A stretch of 64,000 nt of DNA. Source: DASZQL01 sp964391865 (lineage in GTDB: Bacteria > Planctomycetota > Phycisphaerae > Phycisphaerales > UBA1924). Made by a program: the position numbers and the translations under genes. The notes beneath the pieces are model-generated. The model saw nothing but the letters and a program-made list of their open reading frames with translations, was not told where the DNA came from and searched no databases. Position 1 is the stretch's first letter. Every line of letters begins with the position of its first letter. The DNA lies in NCBI GenBank assembly GCA_964391865.1, contig CAYMNQ010000001.1, positions 868,001 to 932,000 of the forward strand, given 5' to 3'. Positions 36,417 through 45,256 of this stretch are shown in pieces.

Positions 36417-37196
36417 GTGCCGACCGCGGTGATCAGCGACATCCACAGCAACGCCGAGGCGCTCAAAGCGGTCCTGAAGGACATCGACGCGCGCGGCATC
36501 ACCCGCATCATCTGCCTGGGCGACATCATCGGCTACGGCCCGGACCCCCTCGAATGCGTCGATCTCGTCGCGCAGAAGTGCCAGTGGTCGCTCATGGGCA
36601 ACCACGACTTCGGCGTGCTCTACGAGCCGACTAATTTCAACCCCGGCGCCGAGCAGGCCGCCTATTGGACGCGCGACCAGTTCGACGGCGAGACCGACGC
36701 CGCCGCCCGCGCCCGGCGCTATGACTTCCTCGGCAGGCTGCGCGTCCGCGTCGTCGAGACGGAGCCCGACGGGACGCGCCCCATCCTCGCGGTCCACGGC
36801 TCGCCCCGCAGGCCCATCAACGAGTACATCTTCCCAGACGATGCGCTCAACGCCCCCGACAAGATGAAGCAGATTTTCTCGCTGCTCGACGGCATCGCGA
36901 TCGTGGGGCACACGCACGTGCCGGGCGTCTTCACCGACGAGCCGGACTTCTGGCCCCCCGACGAACTCGGCCCGGAGCGCAGCTACAAATTCCAGAACGG
37001 CGAGAAGGCGATCATCAACGTCGGCAGCGTCGGGCAGCCCCGCGATCACGACCCCCGCGCCAGCTACGCGATCCTCCACCCCGACCGCGTCGAGTTCCTG
37101 CGCGTGGAGTACAACGTGGAAGCGACGGCCCGAAAAATCAAAGCCACACCGGAGCTGAGCGACTGGCTCGCTGATCGGCTGTATGAGGGTCGGTAG
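36417..37196 (+). CDS. Calcineurin-like metallophosphoesterase
   Basis: The 259-aa protein starts with GTG (36417) after GTGGGAGTTGGTAC. All five metal-site motifs are present: SDIHSN (D-x-H), GDIIGYGPDP, GNHDFG, VHGSPR and GHTHVPG. This pattern fits the YfcE/MJ0936-like group of small phosphodiesterases. The substrate is unknown; a C-terminal strand NVGSVGQPRDHDPRASYAI is the usual last part of the fold. A 230-bp gap with an inverted word repeat separates it from yidC. Confidence 0.9.
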   Translation: MPTAVISDIHSNAEALKAVLKDIDARGITRIICLGDIIGYGPDPLECVDLVAQKCQWSLMGNHDFGVLYEPTNFNPGAEQAAYWTRDQFDGETDAAARARRYDFLGRLRVRVVETEPDGTRPILAVHGSPRRPINEYIFPDDALNAPDKMKQIFSLLDGIAIVGHTHVPGVFTDEPDFWPPDELGPERSYKFQNGEKAIINVGSVGQPRDHDPRASYAILHPDRVEFLRVEYNVEATARKIKATPELSDWLADRLYEGR

Positions 37197-37422
37197 TGCG
37201 GGATGCAGGATGCGGCGCGAGGACGAAGCACGAGCATGTCTTGCGCAGCGGATCTGCGGACACGCGCCAATTCGTTGTGACGCACACGCCGAGTGTTGAT
37301 TCCCAGTAATCTTCTGTGTTCCCTGCAGTGAATCTGCCGCGGCCCGCTCATCGGCGACTCACCAGTGTTCGCCAGTATCGCCCCTCTCTTCTTCTGACCG
37401 CACGCCGCATCCCGCACCCCGC
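37196..37422. repeat. Inverted GGATGCGG-word element in the yidC leader
   Basis: The left arm 37196-37217 (GTGCGGGATGCAGGATGCGG plus CG) faces the right arm 37403-37422 (CGCCGCATCCCGCACCCCGC). GTGCGGGATGC pairs perfectly over 11 bp with GCATCCCGCAC, and GGATGCGGCG over 10 bp with CGCCGCATCC. The element begins at the last base of the phosphoesterase gene and ends 5 bp before the yidC ATG. Confidence 0.65.
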
Positions 37423-37427
37423 AAGCC

Positions 37428-39743
37428 ATGCCCGCCACCCCTCCCAACAAGTTTCTCCGCATCGTCGTGCCGATCATCGTCGGCGTTGTGATGGCGTTCG
37501 TGGGCTGGGCGTTCTTCATGAACACCGCGACCCAGCCGGGCCAGCAGCCCGCGCCGAGCAGCGCGACCATGCCGCCAACGACCGCGCCCGAGATTGCCGC
37601 GGCGCCGACTGCTTCCGCGCCGAGCCCACCGGGCGACGACATCGACCCCGGCGCCAAACCCGCGCCGAGCGACAAGGGCCCGAGCATCTCCGCCGCCCCC
37701 GCGGCCACGCCGACGCCGAACGGCACGCCCGGCGCGCCGTTGACCGGTCTTCGCGCCAGGACCATCGCCGCGCCCGCCGCCGCCCCTTCGCCCATCGGCG
37801 ATCTCGGCGTGGGTTCCGCCAAGCGTGCTCTCGTCACGTTCACGTGGAACGGCGCGGGCGTCGAATCGATCACGATGGCGGAGTACTTCGACACCATCGC
37901 GCACAAGCTGGCGAAGGACCCGCAGGGGCACTACGAGATCCAGCGCAAGGGCGCCGTCGCGGCCGGTGCTGGAACGTTCTCCGTTTCCTCGCTCGCCGCC
38001 CGGGCCGCGATCATCGATGGTCAATTCATCGACCTGTACTCGACGAAAGCCGCCGACGGCTCGCACCGCTTCATCTGGCGCGAAGTCTCCCCCGGCACAT
38101 TCCAGGCGGAGATCGTGAGCGAGGGCGATGCGCCCATCGCGCGGATCACCCGCACCTACGAGCAGCGCGACAACTCCTTCGAGTTCAACGTCCGCCAGAC
38201 GTTCGAGAATCTCAGCGGGCGCGAGCTCGCGCTCAAGTGGATCCAGTACGGACCGATCGACCTCCGCGAGGAGTTCACCGGCTACCGCATCGACGTCCGC
38301 CGCCTGCGCTTCGGCTATCTGCTCGACGCGATCCGCGATCCCTCGCAGACCTTCGTGCAGGCGGACGGCAACCTCACCGCGCGCGACACGGTGCTGAAGA
38401 CGCTCGCCGCCCAGGCCGCCGCGGGCGCGAGCGCCGACCAGCGCGTGTGGCCCGACCCGCCGTCGTTCAAGGGCGCGGGGCGTTTGTCGTGGATCGCACA
38501 GACCAGCCGCTACTTCTCGTTCGCGATCCACCCGCTGATCGACCCGGCGGCGGCGAACCCGGAGCGCGCCCTCACGATCGCAGCCGAGGCGTACGCCGTG
38601 ATGATCGGGCAGCTCGACCCATCGCACCCAAACGCGGGGACCGCGCGCCTGGCGATCGAGCTGCACAGCCCGTCCATCACCATCGCGCCGAGCGCGGCGC
38701 AGGACCTCAGCTTCGCCGTCTACGCCGGCCCGCTGGCGCGCTCCGAGCTCACGCCCAAGACCGACAAGCTCTTCGAGACCATCGGGCTGCGCAGTCTCGT
38801 CATCTTCAACCTGGGCGGTATGTGCGCTTTCTGCACCTGGCAGTGGCTCGCCAACCTGCTCTTCGACTACCTGCACCTCCTGCACGACTGGATCGTCTTC
38901 GACTGGGCGATCGCGATCATGCTGCTCGTGGTCACGGTCCGCACCATCCTGCACCCGATCACCAAGCGCTCGCAGATCGCGATGACCCGCTTCGGCAAGC
39001 AGATGCAGGCCCTCGCGCCGAAGCAGAAGAAGATCCAGGAGCTCTACAAGAACGACCCGGCGAAGATGAAGACCGAGCTCGCGCGCCTGATGCAGGAGGA
39101 GAAAGTCAACTACGCCGGCGCGCTCGGCTGCCTGCCCATGTTCCTTCAGACGCCCATTTGGATCGCGCTCTACGCCATGCTCTACTTCGCGTTCGAGCTC
39201 CGCCACGAAGCGGCGTACTTCGGCGTGTTCCAGGCGATTACCGCCGGCAAGTGGACGTTCCTCGCCGACCTCTCCTCGCCCGACCGTTTCGTCACCTTCG
39301 GCGGGGCGAGCTTCCACATCCCGCTCCTCAGCGGGCTGATGGGCGACATCGCTTCGTTCAACATCCTGCCCATCCTGCTGGGCGTCGTCTTCTTCATCCA
39401 GCAGAAATACCTCACCCCGCCGAGCGCCACCGCGCTCACGCCCGAGCAGGAAATGCAGCAGAAGATGATGAAGTGGATGATGGTCGTCATGTTCCCGCTG
39501 ATGATGTACAACGCGCCGAGCGGCCTCGCGATCTACTTCATCACCAACTCGACGCTGGGCATCCTTGAGAGCCGCTACATCCGCGCCCACATCGACCAAC
39601 TCGACAAGAACCCGCCGCCGCCGGGGGGCGCCGGCAGCGGCCCGGGCTTCCTCGGCCGAAAGAAAGTCGCCAACACCGCCGCGAACCCGTACCTCAAGAA
39701 CCGCGAAGAAGGCTCGAAGGGACGGTTCAAGGAGCGCGAATAG
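37428..39743 (+). CDS. yidC: Membrane protein insertase YidC
   Basis: YidC inserts proteins into the inner membrane, alone or with SecYEG. The 771-aa product has an N-terminal helix (FLRIVVPIIVGVVMAFVGWAFF). A Pro/Ala-rich linker and a large periplasmic beta-domain (about 125-440) follow, as in Gram-negative YidC. The conserved insertase core holds five helices in all: SLVIFNLGGMCAFCTWQWL, IAIMLLVVTVRTILHPIT, LGCLPMFLQTPIWIALYAML, ILPILLGVVFFIQQKYLTP and MVVMFPLMMYNAPSGLAIYF. The cytoplasmic loop MTRFGKQMQALAPKQKKIQ and the hydrophilic-groove Arg (TVRTILHP) are present. It ends with a basic tail suited to ribosome contact. It is not in the usual rnpA-yidC cluster. Confidence 0.94.
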   Translation: MPATPPNKFLRIVVPIIVGVVMAFVGWAFFMNTATQPGQQPAPSSATMPPTTAPEIAAAPTASAPSPPGDDIDPGAKPAPSDKGPSISAAPAATPTPNGTPGAPLTGLRARTIAAPAAAPSPIGDLGVGSAKRALVTFTWNGAGVESITMAEYFDTIAHKLAKDPQGHYEIQRKGAVAAGAGTFSVSSLAARAAIIDGQFIDLYSTKAADGSHRFIWREVSPGTFQAEIVSEGDAPIARITRTYEQRDNSFEFNVRQTFENLSGRELALKWIQYGPIDLREEFTGYRIDVRRLRFGYLLDAIRDPSQTFVQADGNLTARDTVLKTLAAQAAAGASADQRVWPDPPSFKGAGRLSWIAQTSRYFSFAIHPLIDPAAANPERALTIAAEAYAVMIGQLDPSHPNAGTARLAIELHSPSITIAPSAAQDLSFAVYAGPLARSELTPKTDKLFETIGLRSLVIFNLGGMCAFCTWQWLANLLFDYLHLLHDWIVFDWAIAIMLLVVTVRTILHPITKRSQIAMTRFGKQMQALAPKQKKIQELYKNDPAKMKTELARLMQEEKVNYAGALGCLPMFLQTPIWIALYAMLYFAFELRHEAAYFGVFQAITAGKWTFLADLSSPDRFVTFGGASFHIPLLSGLMGDIASFNILPILLGVVFFIQQKYLTPPSATALTPEQEMQQKMMKWMMVVMFPLMMYNAPSGLAIYFITNSTLGILESRYIRAHIDQLDKNPPPPGGAGSGPGFLGRKKVANTAANPYLKNREEGSKGRFKERE

Positions 39744-39863
39744 GAGTGCGGGTCGTATGGAGCCACCCGCGCGAGCGGGCGGTCCTTTGACAAAGACGCG
39801 CGAGCAGTGAGGAGCGATCGCCAACGAGCTCCCGCTCGCGCGGAGGGCTCGCACCGTGTGCCT

Positions 39864-40997
39864 TCAAATCGGCCGACGCAGCGGCTCACCGGGCGTCTGC
39901 CCGCTCATGCTCCGCGCCGGCGGCGGCATCATCGGCGCGGGCTGCATCATCGGCTGTTGCGGCATCATCTGCACGGGCTGCTGCTGCTGCACCGCCTGCG
40001 GCATATATCCCGGCGGGACACTCGGCGGCATCGTCGGCATCATCGCCATGACCTGCGGGTGCTGCATCACCGGCATGCCCGTCGCCGCGTCGTGCAGCGG
40101 CTGCATGCCGATCGCCTGGTTCAGCGCCCCCACCGCCCGCGGTGCCGAGATCTGCCCCAGCTTCATCGCCCGGATTTCGCGCTCGAGCTTCTCATCAAGC
40201 TGGCTCACGCTCGTCGCGATGATCCCTGCCTCCAGCCCCGCCCGGAAGCGCAGCACCAGCGTCACCAGACCCAGCATCATCAGCATCGGCAGCCCGATGA
40301 ACCGCGAGTAATACGTGAACGCGCCCGGTGCCGCGTCGCCGCCGGCGCGGAATGAGTCGGTCACTTCCGCGATCGCGCTATACGGCGCCAGCACGCCGGG
40401 GAAGGTCATCGAAGGGATCAAGCCGTTCAGGGGGACCGCGAGCAGCGCCACGACGATCGCCCACGTCGCCGCCGTCACCATCATCTCCACGCCCGGGATG
40501 TTCCCGCCGCCCGCGACCGCGACACACTGAAACACCAACAGCACCAGCAGCAGCGCCGAGATAATCCCCGCGGTCTGGATCACGCCGCCGGCGGCGCGCA
40601 TCAGCACGTCGTTGGTCCCCGGAACACCGTTTACGTCGGCGGCGTCTTCGCTCGTTCGCGCGACCGGCTCCGGGGCGGCCTTCGCGCTCTTCGCCGATTT
40701 CGCGCTGTCATCGGCGGGTTTCTTCGCGCTCTCGGATTTCACGACAATCGCTTCGCGCGCCAGGTTCTCGGGCGGCCCAAGGCGCGTCTGCCGAACGTCG
40801 GTGTAATGGACGAAGCACCACAGGATCACCTGCGCCAGCAGCGCCAGCGCGAGCACGCCCGCGGCGCAGGTCACGCCGAAGCGCAGGTGGCGCAACGCCG
40901 CCGACATATGCGGTTGGGTTGGGTAACTCACGCCGCCCGTCTCCCAGGCCTTCCAAGGGCCGGTTTCCGGTCCATCTATCGGCGGGGCAGGGGCCAT
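39864..40997 (-). CDS. Multi-pass membrane protein of unknown function with Met/Pro/Gln-rich tail
   Basis: The 377-aa protein starts at ATG 40997, following TTCAGC without a strong ribosome site; an inner ATG (MSAALRHLRF, residue 31) is an alternative. Four transmembrane segments are predicted, at about 40-62, 137-160, 173-195 and 233-253. A Lys/Ala/Asp-rich loop lies between the first two (SAKSAKSAKAAPEP). A helix follows (LDEKLEREIRAMKLGQIS). The last 80 residues are low-complexity Met/Pro/Gln (MMPTMPPSVPPGYMPQAV). No family was recognised. It is divergent from mqnC with 141 bp between. Confidence 0.65.
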   Translation of the reverse strand: MAPAPPIDGPETGPWKAWETGGVSYPTQPHMSAALRHLRFGVTCAAGVLALALLAQVILWCFVHYTDVRQTRLGPPENLAREAIVVKSESAKKPADDSAKSAKSAKAAPEPVARTSEDAADVNGVPGTNDVLMRAAGGVIQTAGIISALLLVLLVFQCVAVAGGGNIPGVEMMVTAATWAIVVALLAVPLNGLIPSMTFPGVLAPYSAIAEVTDSFRAGGDAAPGAFTYYSRFIGLPMLMMLGLVTLVLRFRAGLEAGIIATSVSQLDEKLEREIRAMKLGQISAPRAVGALNQAIGMQPLHDAATGMPVMQHPQVMAMMPTMPPSVPPGYMPQAVQQQQPVQMMPQQPMMQPAPMMPPPARSMSGQTPGEPLRRPI

Positions 40998-41138
40998 GCT
41001 GAAGCCCGATCGGGCGGCTATACTGTTTTCAGGATTGATTGAAAATTCGGCCGCTGCCCGCTACCTCCTGCGTCGGCGGCCGGTGCCCGACGCTCGGTTT
41101 ATCATCCGGCCCTGCATTCCTGATTTGGAACCGTCCAC

Positions 41139-42686
<1,548 letters not shown>

Positions 42687-42787
42687 GCCACCGAGGCACC
42701 GAGACACTGAGTTCGCGCAGAGAAGAACACGCTCTTTGACGGGCGCAAATGCTTCTTCTTCTCGGTGCTTGCTCTGCGTCTCTGCGG
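42687..42787. repeat. Word repeat (CACCGAGGCACCGAG / CGCAGAGACGCAGAG type) between mqnC and the MBL gene
   Basis: The left part CCACCGAGGCACCGAGACAC is followed by CGCAGAGAAGAA. The right part, on the other strand, reads CCGCAGAGACGCAGAGCAAG and then CACCGAGAAGAAGAA. GCACCGAGA (42696-42704) pairs with TCTCGGTGC (42760-42768), and CGCAGAGA (42715-42722) with TCTCTGCG (42780-42787). It separates convergent genes and may also end transcription. Confidence 0.65.
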
Positions 42788-42800
42788 TCGTCCGAGATTC

Positions 42801-43826
42801 TTATTCCTTCGCCAGTTCGTCGAACACCACGCCGAGGGCGTTCTCGAACATCTGCTCGAAGCCCAGCGTGTCGAAGCCGGACACATCGCTCGGCTTGGAC
42901 TTGACCACTTCCTCGCGCGACTTGCCGTCTTTGCGCAGAGTGGCGACGTGGTCGCGGAGCTTGGTGAAGTAGTCGCCCTGCGCTTTCAGCGCCGCGCCGT
43001 CGGTGATCGGGCCGTGACCGGGGACGACGATCGTCTTCTCGTTGCACAGCGTTTGCATCTCGCTGAGCGCCCGCTGCCAGCCGCGAGTCGTCGCGCCCGC
43101 CTTGCCGTCGATGAAGGGGTGCAGCCCGTTGAAGCACAGGTCGCCCGTGTGCAACACATTCGACTGCGGCAGCCAGATCCAGAGGTCGTTGTCGGTGTGC
43201 CCCGGCCCGCTGTGGCGCGCCTCGAAGGGTGCGCCGGGGAAATTCAGGTTCCACGACTGCACCGTCAAGCGCGGCTCGAAGCTGCCCGCCGTGAACGTCG
43301 CCGACGCCTTCTTCGCTTCTTCAGCGTCGGCGAGCACAGCGTCTTTCTGATCGGAGTCGAGCTTGCCGACGTTCGCCGCCGTCCCGTCGATGCCGTCGCG
43401 GTACCGCGCGATCTGGTCGGTGATCCGCTTCTTCGCGTTGTCGTGCGCCACGACCTTGATCATCTTCTCGCTCGTGAACGCCCAGTTGCCGCCCGAGTGA
43501 TCCGCGTGGTGGTGCGTGTTGACGACGTAGCGCAGAGGCTTGCCGAATGACTCCGCCTCGCGGCGCAGCGTCTTGGCGATCGCGGCGAACTTCGTATCGA
43601 CGAGCACCGCGCCCTCGTTGCCGTGGAAGACCATCACGTTCCCGCCCAGCACCTGTTGCCCGCCGGCAGGCGTGGTCGCGAAGACGCCCGCGGCGACTTC
43701 GTCCCATTTGAAGAACCACTTCGAGGTGTCAGGTCGGGCCAGCGCCAGGCGAGCGAAGCCGGGGAGCGTCGCCGAAGCGGCAGCGGCGGCGGAAAACGCA
43801 AGGAACTCTCGGCGGGAAACGTGCAT
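42801..43826 (-). CDS. Tat-exported metallo-beta-lactamase-fold hydrolase
   Basis: The 341-aa product starts at ATG 43826, directly behind AAGGAGCCCGTC. It has a textbook Tat signal (SRREFLAFSAAAAASATLPG), so it is exported folded. The metal site motif is THHHADHSGGN (about residues 104-114), followed by the third ligand in SGPGHTDNDLWIWLP, the Asp in HTGDLCFNG and the last His in VVPGHGPITDG. This is the full zinc set of the glyoxalase II/quinoprotein-relay-like branch. The substrate is unknown; these periplasmic members often act on lactones or thioesters or accompany PQQ enzymes. It is divergent from efp across a 290-bp gap that holds a palindromic repeat. Confidence 0.9.
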   Translation of the reverse strand: MHVSRREFLAFSAAAAASATLPGFARLALARPDTSKWFFKWDEVAAGVFATTPAGGQQVLGGNVMVFHGNEGAVLVDTKFAAIAKTLRREAESFGKPLRYVVNTHHHADHSGGNWAFTSEKMIKVVAHDNAKKRITDQIARYRDGIDGTAANVGKLDSDQKDAVLADAEEAKKASATFTAGSFEPRLTVQSWNLNFPGAPFEARHSGPGHTDNDLWIWLPQSNVLHTGDLCFNGLHPFIDGKAGATTRGWQRALSEMQTLCNEKTIVVPGHGPITDGAALKAQGDYFTKLRDHVATLRKDGKSREEVVKSKPSDVSGFDTLGFEQMFENALGVVFDELAKE

Positions 43827-43871
43827 GACGGGCTCCTTCGATTGCGGTGCGAGCATGGTAGCGGCGGGGAC

Positions 43872-43998
43872 GGGCTTGGGGCTTGGGGTCGAGATTCGGG
43901 TGCCGGGTTTCGGGTTTCGGGCATGAGTTGTTACTGGGGCTCATCATCTGCCATAAGCGTCGCCATCCTCGAACACCCCAAGCCCCAAGCCCCAGGCC
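43872..43998. repeat. Palindromic CTTGGGG-word element (about 127 bp)
   Basis: The left arm GGGCTTGGGGCTTGGGGT (43872-43889) and right arm ACCCCAAGCCCCAAGCCC are perfect reverse complements over 18 bp. CGAG/CTCG extends the stem inward. The interior carries another word series, GGGTTTCGGGTTTCGGG. It lies between the divergent MBL-fold and efp genes. Confidence 0.8.
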
Positions 43999-44116
43999 TT
44001 AAGCCCAACTCCCTCCCGAGTGGAAAACATCCGGAAAACCGATAGAATCGGAATCCGATTCGGTCGATCCCCGATCAGAATCCTTCTATCGAACCCTGTT
44101 CTGCGAGGCTGATGCT

Positions 44117-44677
44117 GTGAAAGCGACCGATCTTCGTCCCGGTTTGGCGTGCCGCATGGACGGCAAACTCTTTGTCATCACCAAGTTCGAGCACCGCACG
44201 CCGGGCAACCTGCGCGCGTTCATCCAGCTCAAGCTGCGCGATGTGTCGAGCGGCTCGTACATCGAGAAGCGCCTCGGCTCGGGCGACGACATCGATGTCG
44301 TCAGCCTCGACCGCGCGACGATGGAGTACCTCTACCAGGACGGCGACGACTTTGTCTTCATGGATTCCGCATCATTCGAGCAGTACACCATCGGCGCCGA
44401 CGTCTGCGCCGAGGCGATGAAGTACCTCCGCCCGAACTCCAGCGCGATCGTGCTGGTGTACGAGGGCAAGCCGATCCAGATCGAACTCCCCTCGGCGGTG
44501 GAACTCACCGTCACCGAGACGCAGCCCGGCATCAAGGGCGCGACGGCGACCAACCAGCTCAAGGAAGCGACGCTCGAGACCGGCCTGAAGACCCGCGTCC
44601 CCTCGTTCATCGCGCAGGGCGAACTGATCAAGGTGTCAACTGAGGACGGTTCGTACATGAGCCGCGCGAAGGAATAA
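44117..44677 (+). CDS. efp: Elongation factor P
   Basis: EF-P enters the ribosomal E site and relieves stalling at polyproline. The 186-aa protein has all three OB-like domains: the N-terminal KOW-like domain, LYQDGDDFVFMDSASFEQY in the middle and GIKGATATNQLKEATLETGLKTRVPSFIAQGE in the C-terminal signature region. The start is GTG 44117, matching the usual N-terminus KATDLRPG. The tip loop reads RTPGNLRAF, so Asn31 occupies the place of the lysine that E. coli EF-P carries a beta-lysyl group on, and an Arg lies two residues later. Neither epmA/epmB nor an earP-like gene is nearby. Confidence 0.93.
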   Translation: MKATDLRPGLACRMDGKLFVITKFEHRTPGNLRAFIQLKLRDVSSGSYIEKRLGSGDDIDVVSLDRATMEYLYQDGDDFVFMDSASFEQYTIGADVCAEAMKYLRPNSSAIVLVYEGKPIQIELPSAVELTVTETQPGIKGATATNQLKEATLETGLKTRVPSFIAQGELIKVSTEDGSYMSRAKE

Positions 44678-44755
44678 GCTACGGATTGCGCGTTGCGCTG
44701 TACGCCACGCGCCGGACGGGATTGGCGCATCGCGCCCAGCGCACCGCGAGGATCC

Positions 44756-45235
44756 ATGGCGAATATCACCATCGACCGGATCGACCCGAAGGACCTGGCG
44801 CTGGTGACGCATCTGTACAACGCGCTCTTCCGCCCGCAGCGCAACGAGGACTGGATCCGCCGGCGCATGCGCGGCAGGCACAACATCCTGATCCTCGTCG
44901 CCCGTGCCGGCAACGACGCCGTCGGGTTCTACGCCGGGATGGAACTGAAGCCAAGCGTCCACTTCACGTGGATGGTGGGCGTGGTGCCGGAGATGCGCCG
45001 CTCGGGAATCGCGACGCAGCTGATGCACACCGCCGAGGACTGGGCCCGCACCGATGGGTACAAGTCGCTCCGCTTCGAGTGCGACAACCAGATCCGCCCG
45101 TTCCTGCACTTCGGCATCGCCGACGGGTACGACATCGTGGGCATCCGCTGGGACCCGGACCGGCTGACGAACCTCGTCATCTTCGAGAAAATGATCGGGG
45201 AGATGCTGGGGAATGATGATTCGAAGGTGGATTAG
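44756..45235 (+). CDS. GNAT-family N-acetyltransferase
   Basis: The 159-aa protein starts at ATG 44756 after GCGAGGATCC. The acetyl-CoA binding motif A is visible as WMVGVVPEMRRSGIATQLMHTAEDWA (V-x-x-x-x-R-x-x-G-I/A pattern), with the preceding strand GFYAGMELK and the later DGYKSLRFECDNQ. Length is normal for a single GNAT domain. It follows efp by 78 bp on the same strand, but a link with EF-P modification is only a guess; the acceptor is unknown. Confidence 0.85.
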   Translation: MANITIDRIDPKDLALVTHLYNALFRPQRNEDWIRRRMRGRHNILILVARAGNDAVGFYAGMELKPSVHFTWMVGVVPEMRRSGIATQLMHTAEDWARTDGYKSLRFECDNQIRPFLHFGIADGYDIVGIRWDPDRLTNLVIFEKMIGEMLGNDDSKVD

Positions 45236-45256
45236 CTCACGTTTGAGTCGTGCGGC

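Noticed and set aside
35532..37079. 515-aa reading of the clpP copy 2 frame
   Set aside because: The first 325 residues lie antisense to the phosphoesterase gene. The real ClpP begins at 36104 with the standard N-terminus.
44688..44730. Another word repeat (GGATTGCGCGTTGCGC) between efp and the GNAT gene
   Set aside because: Only two imperfect words and no inverted partner; too weak to list beside the clearer elements.
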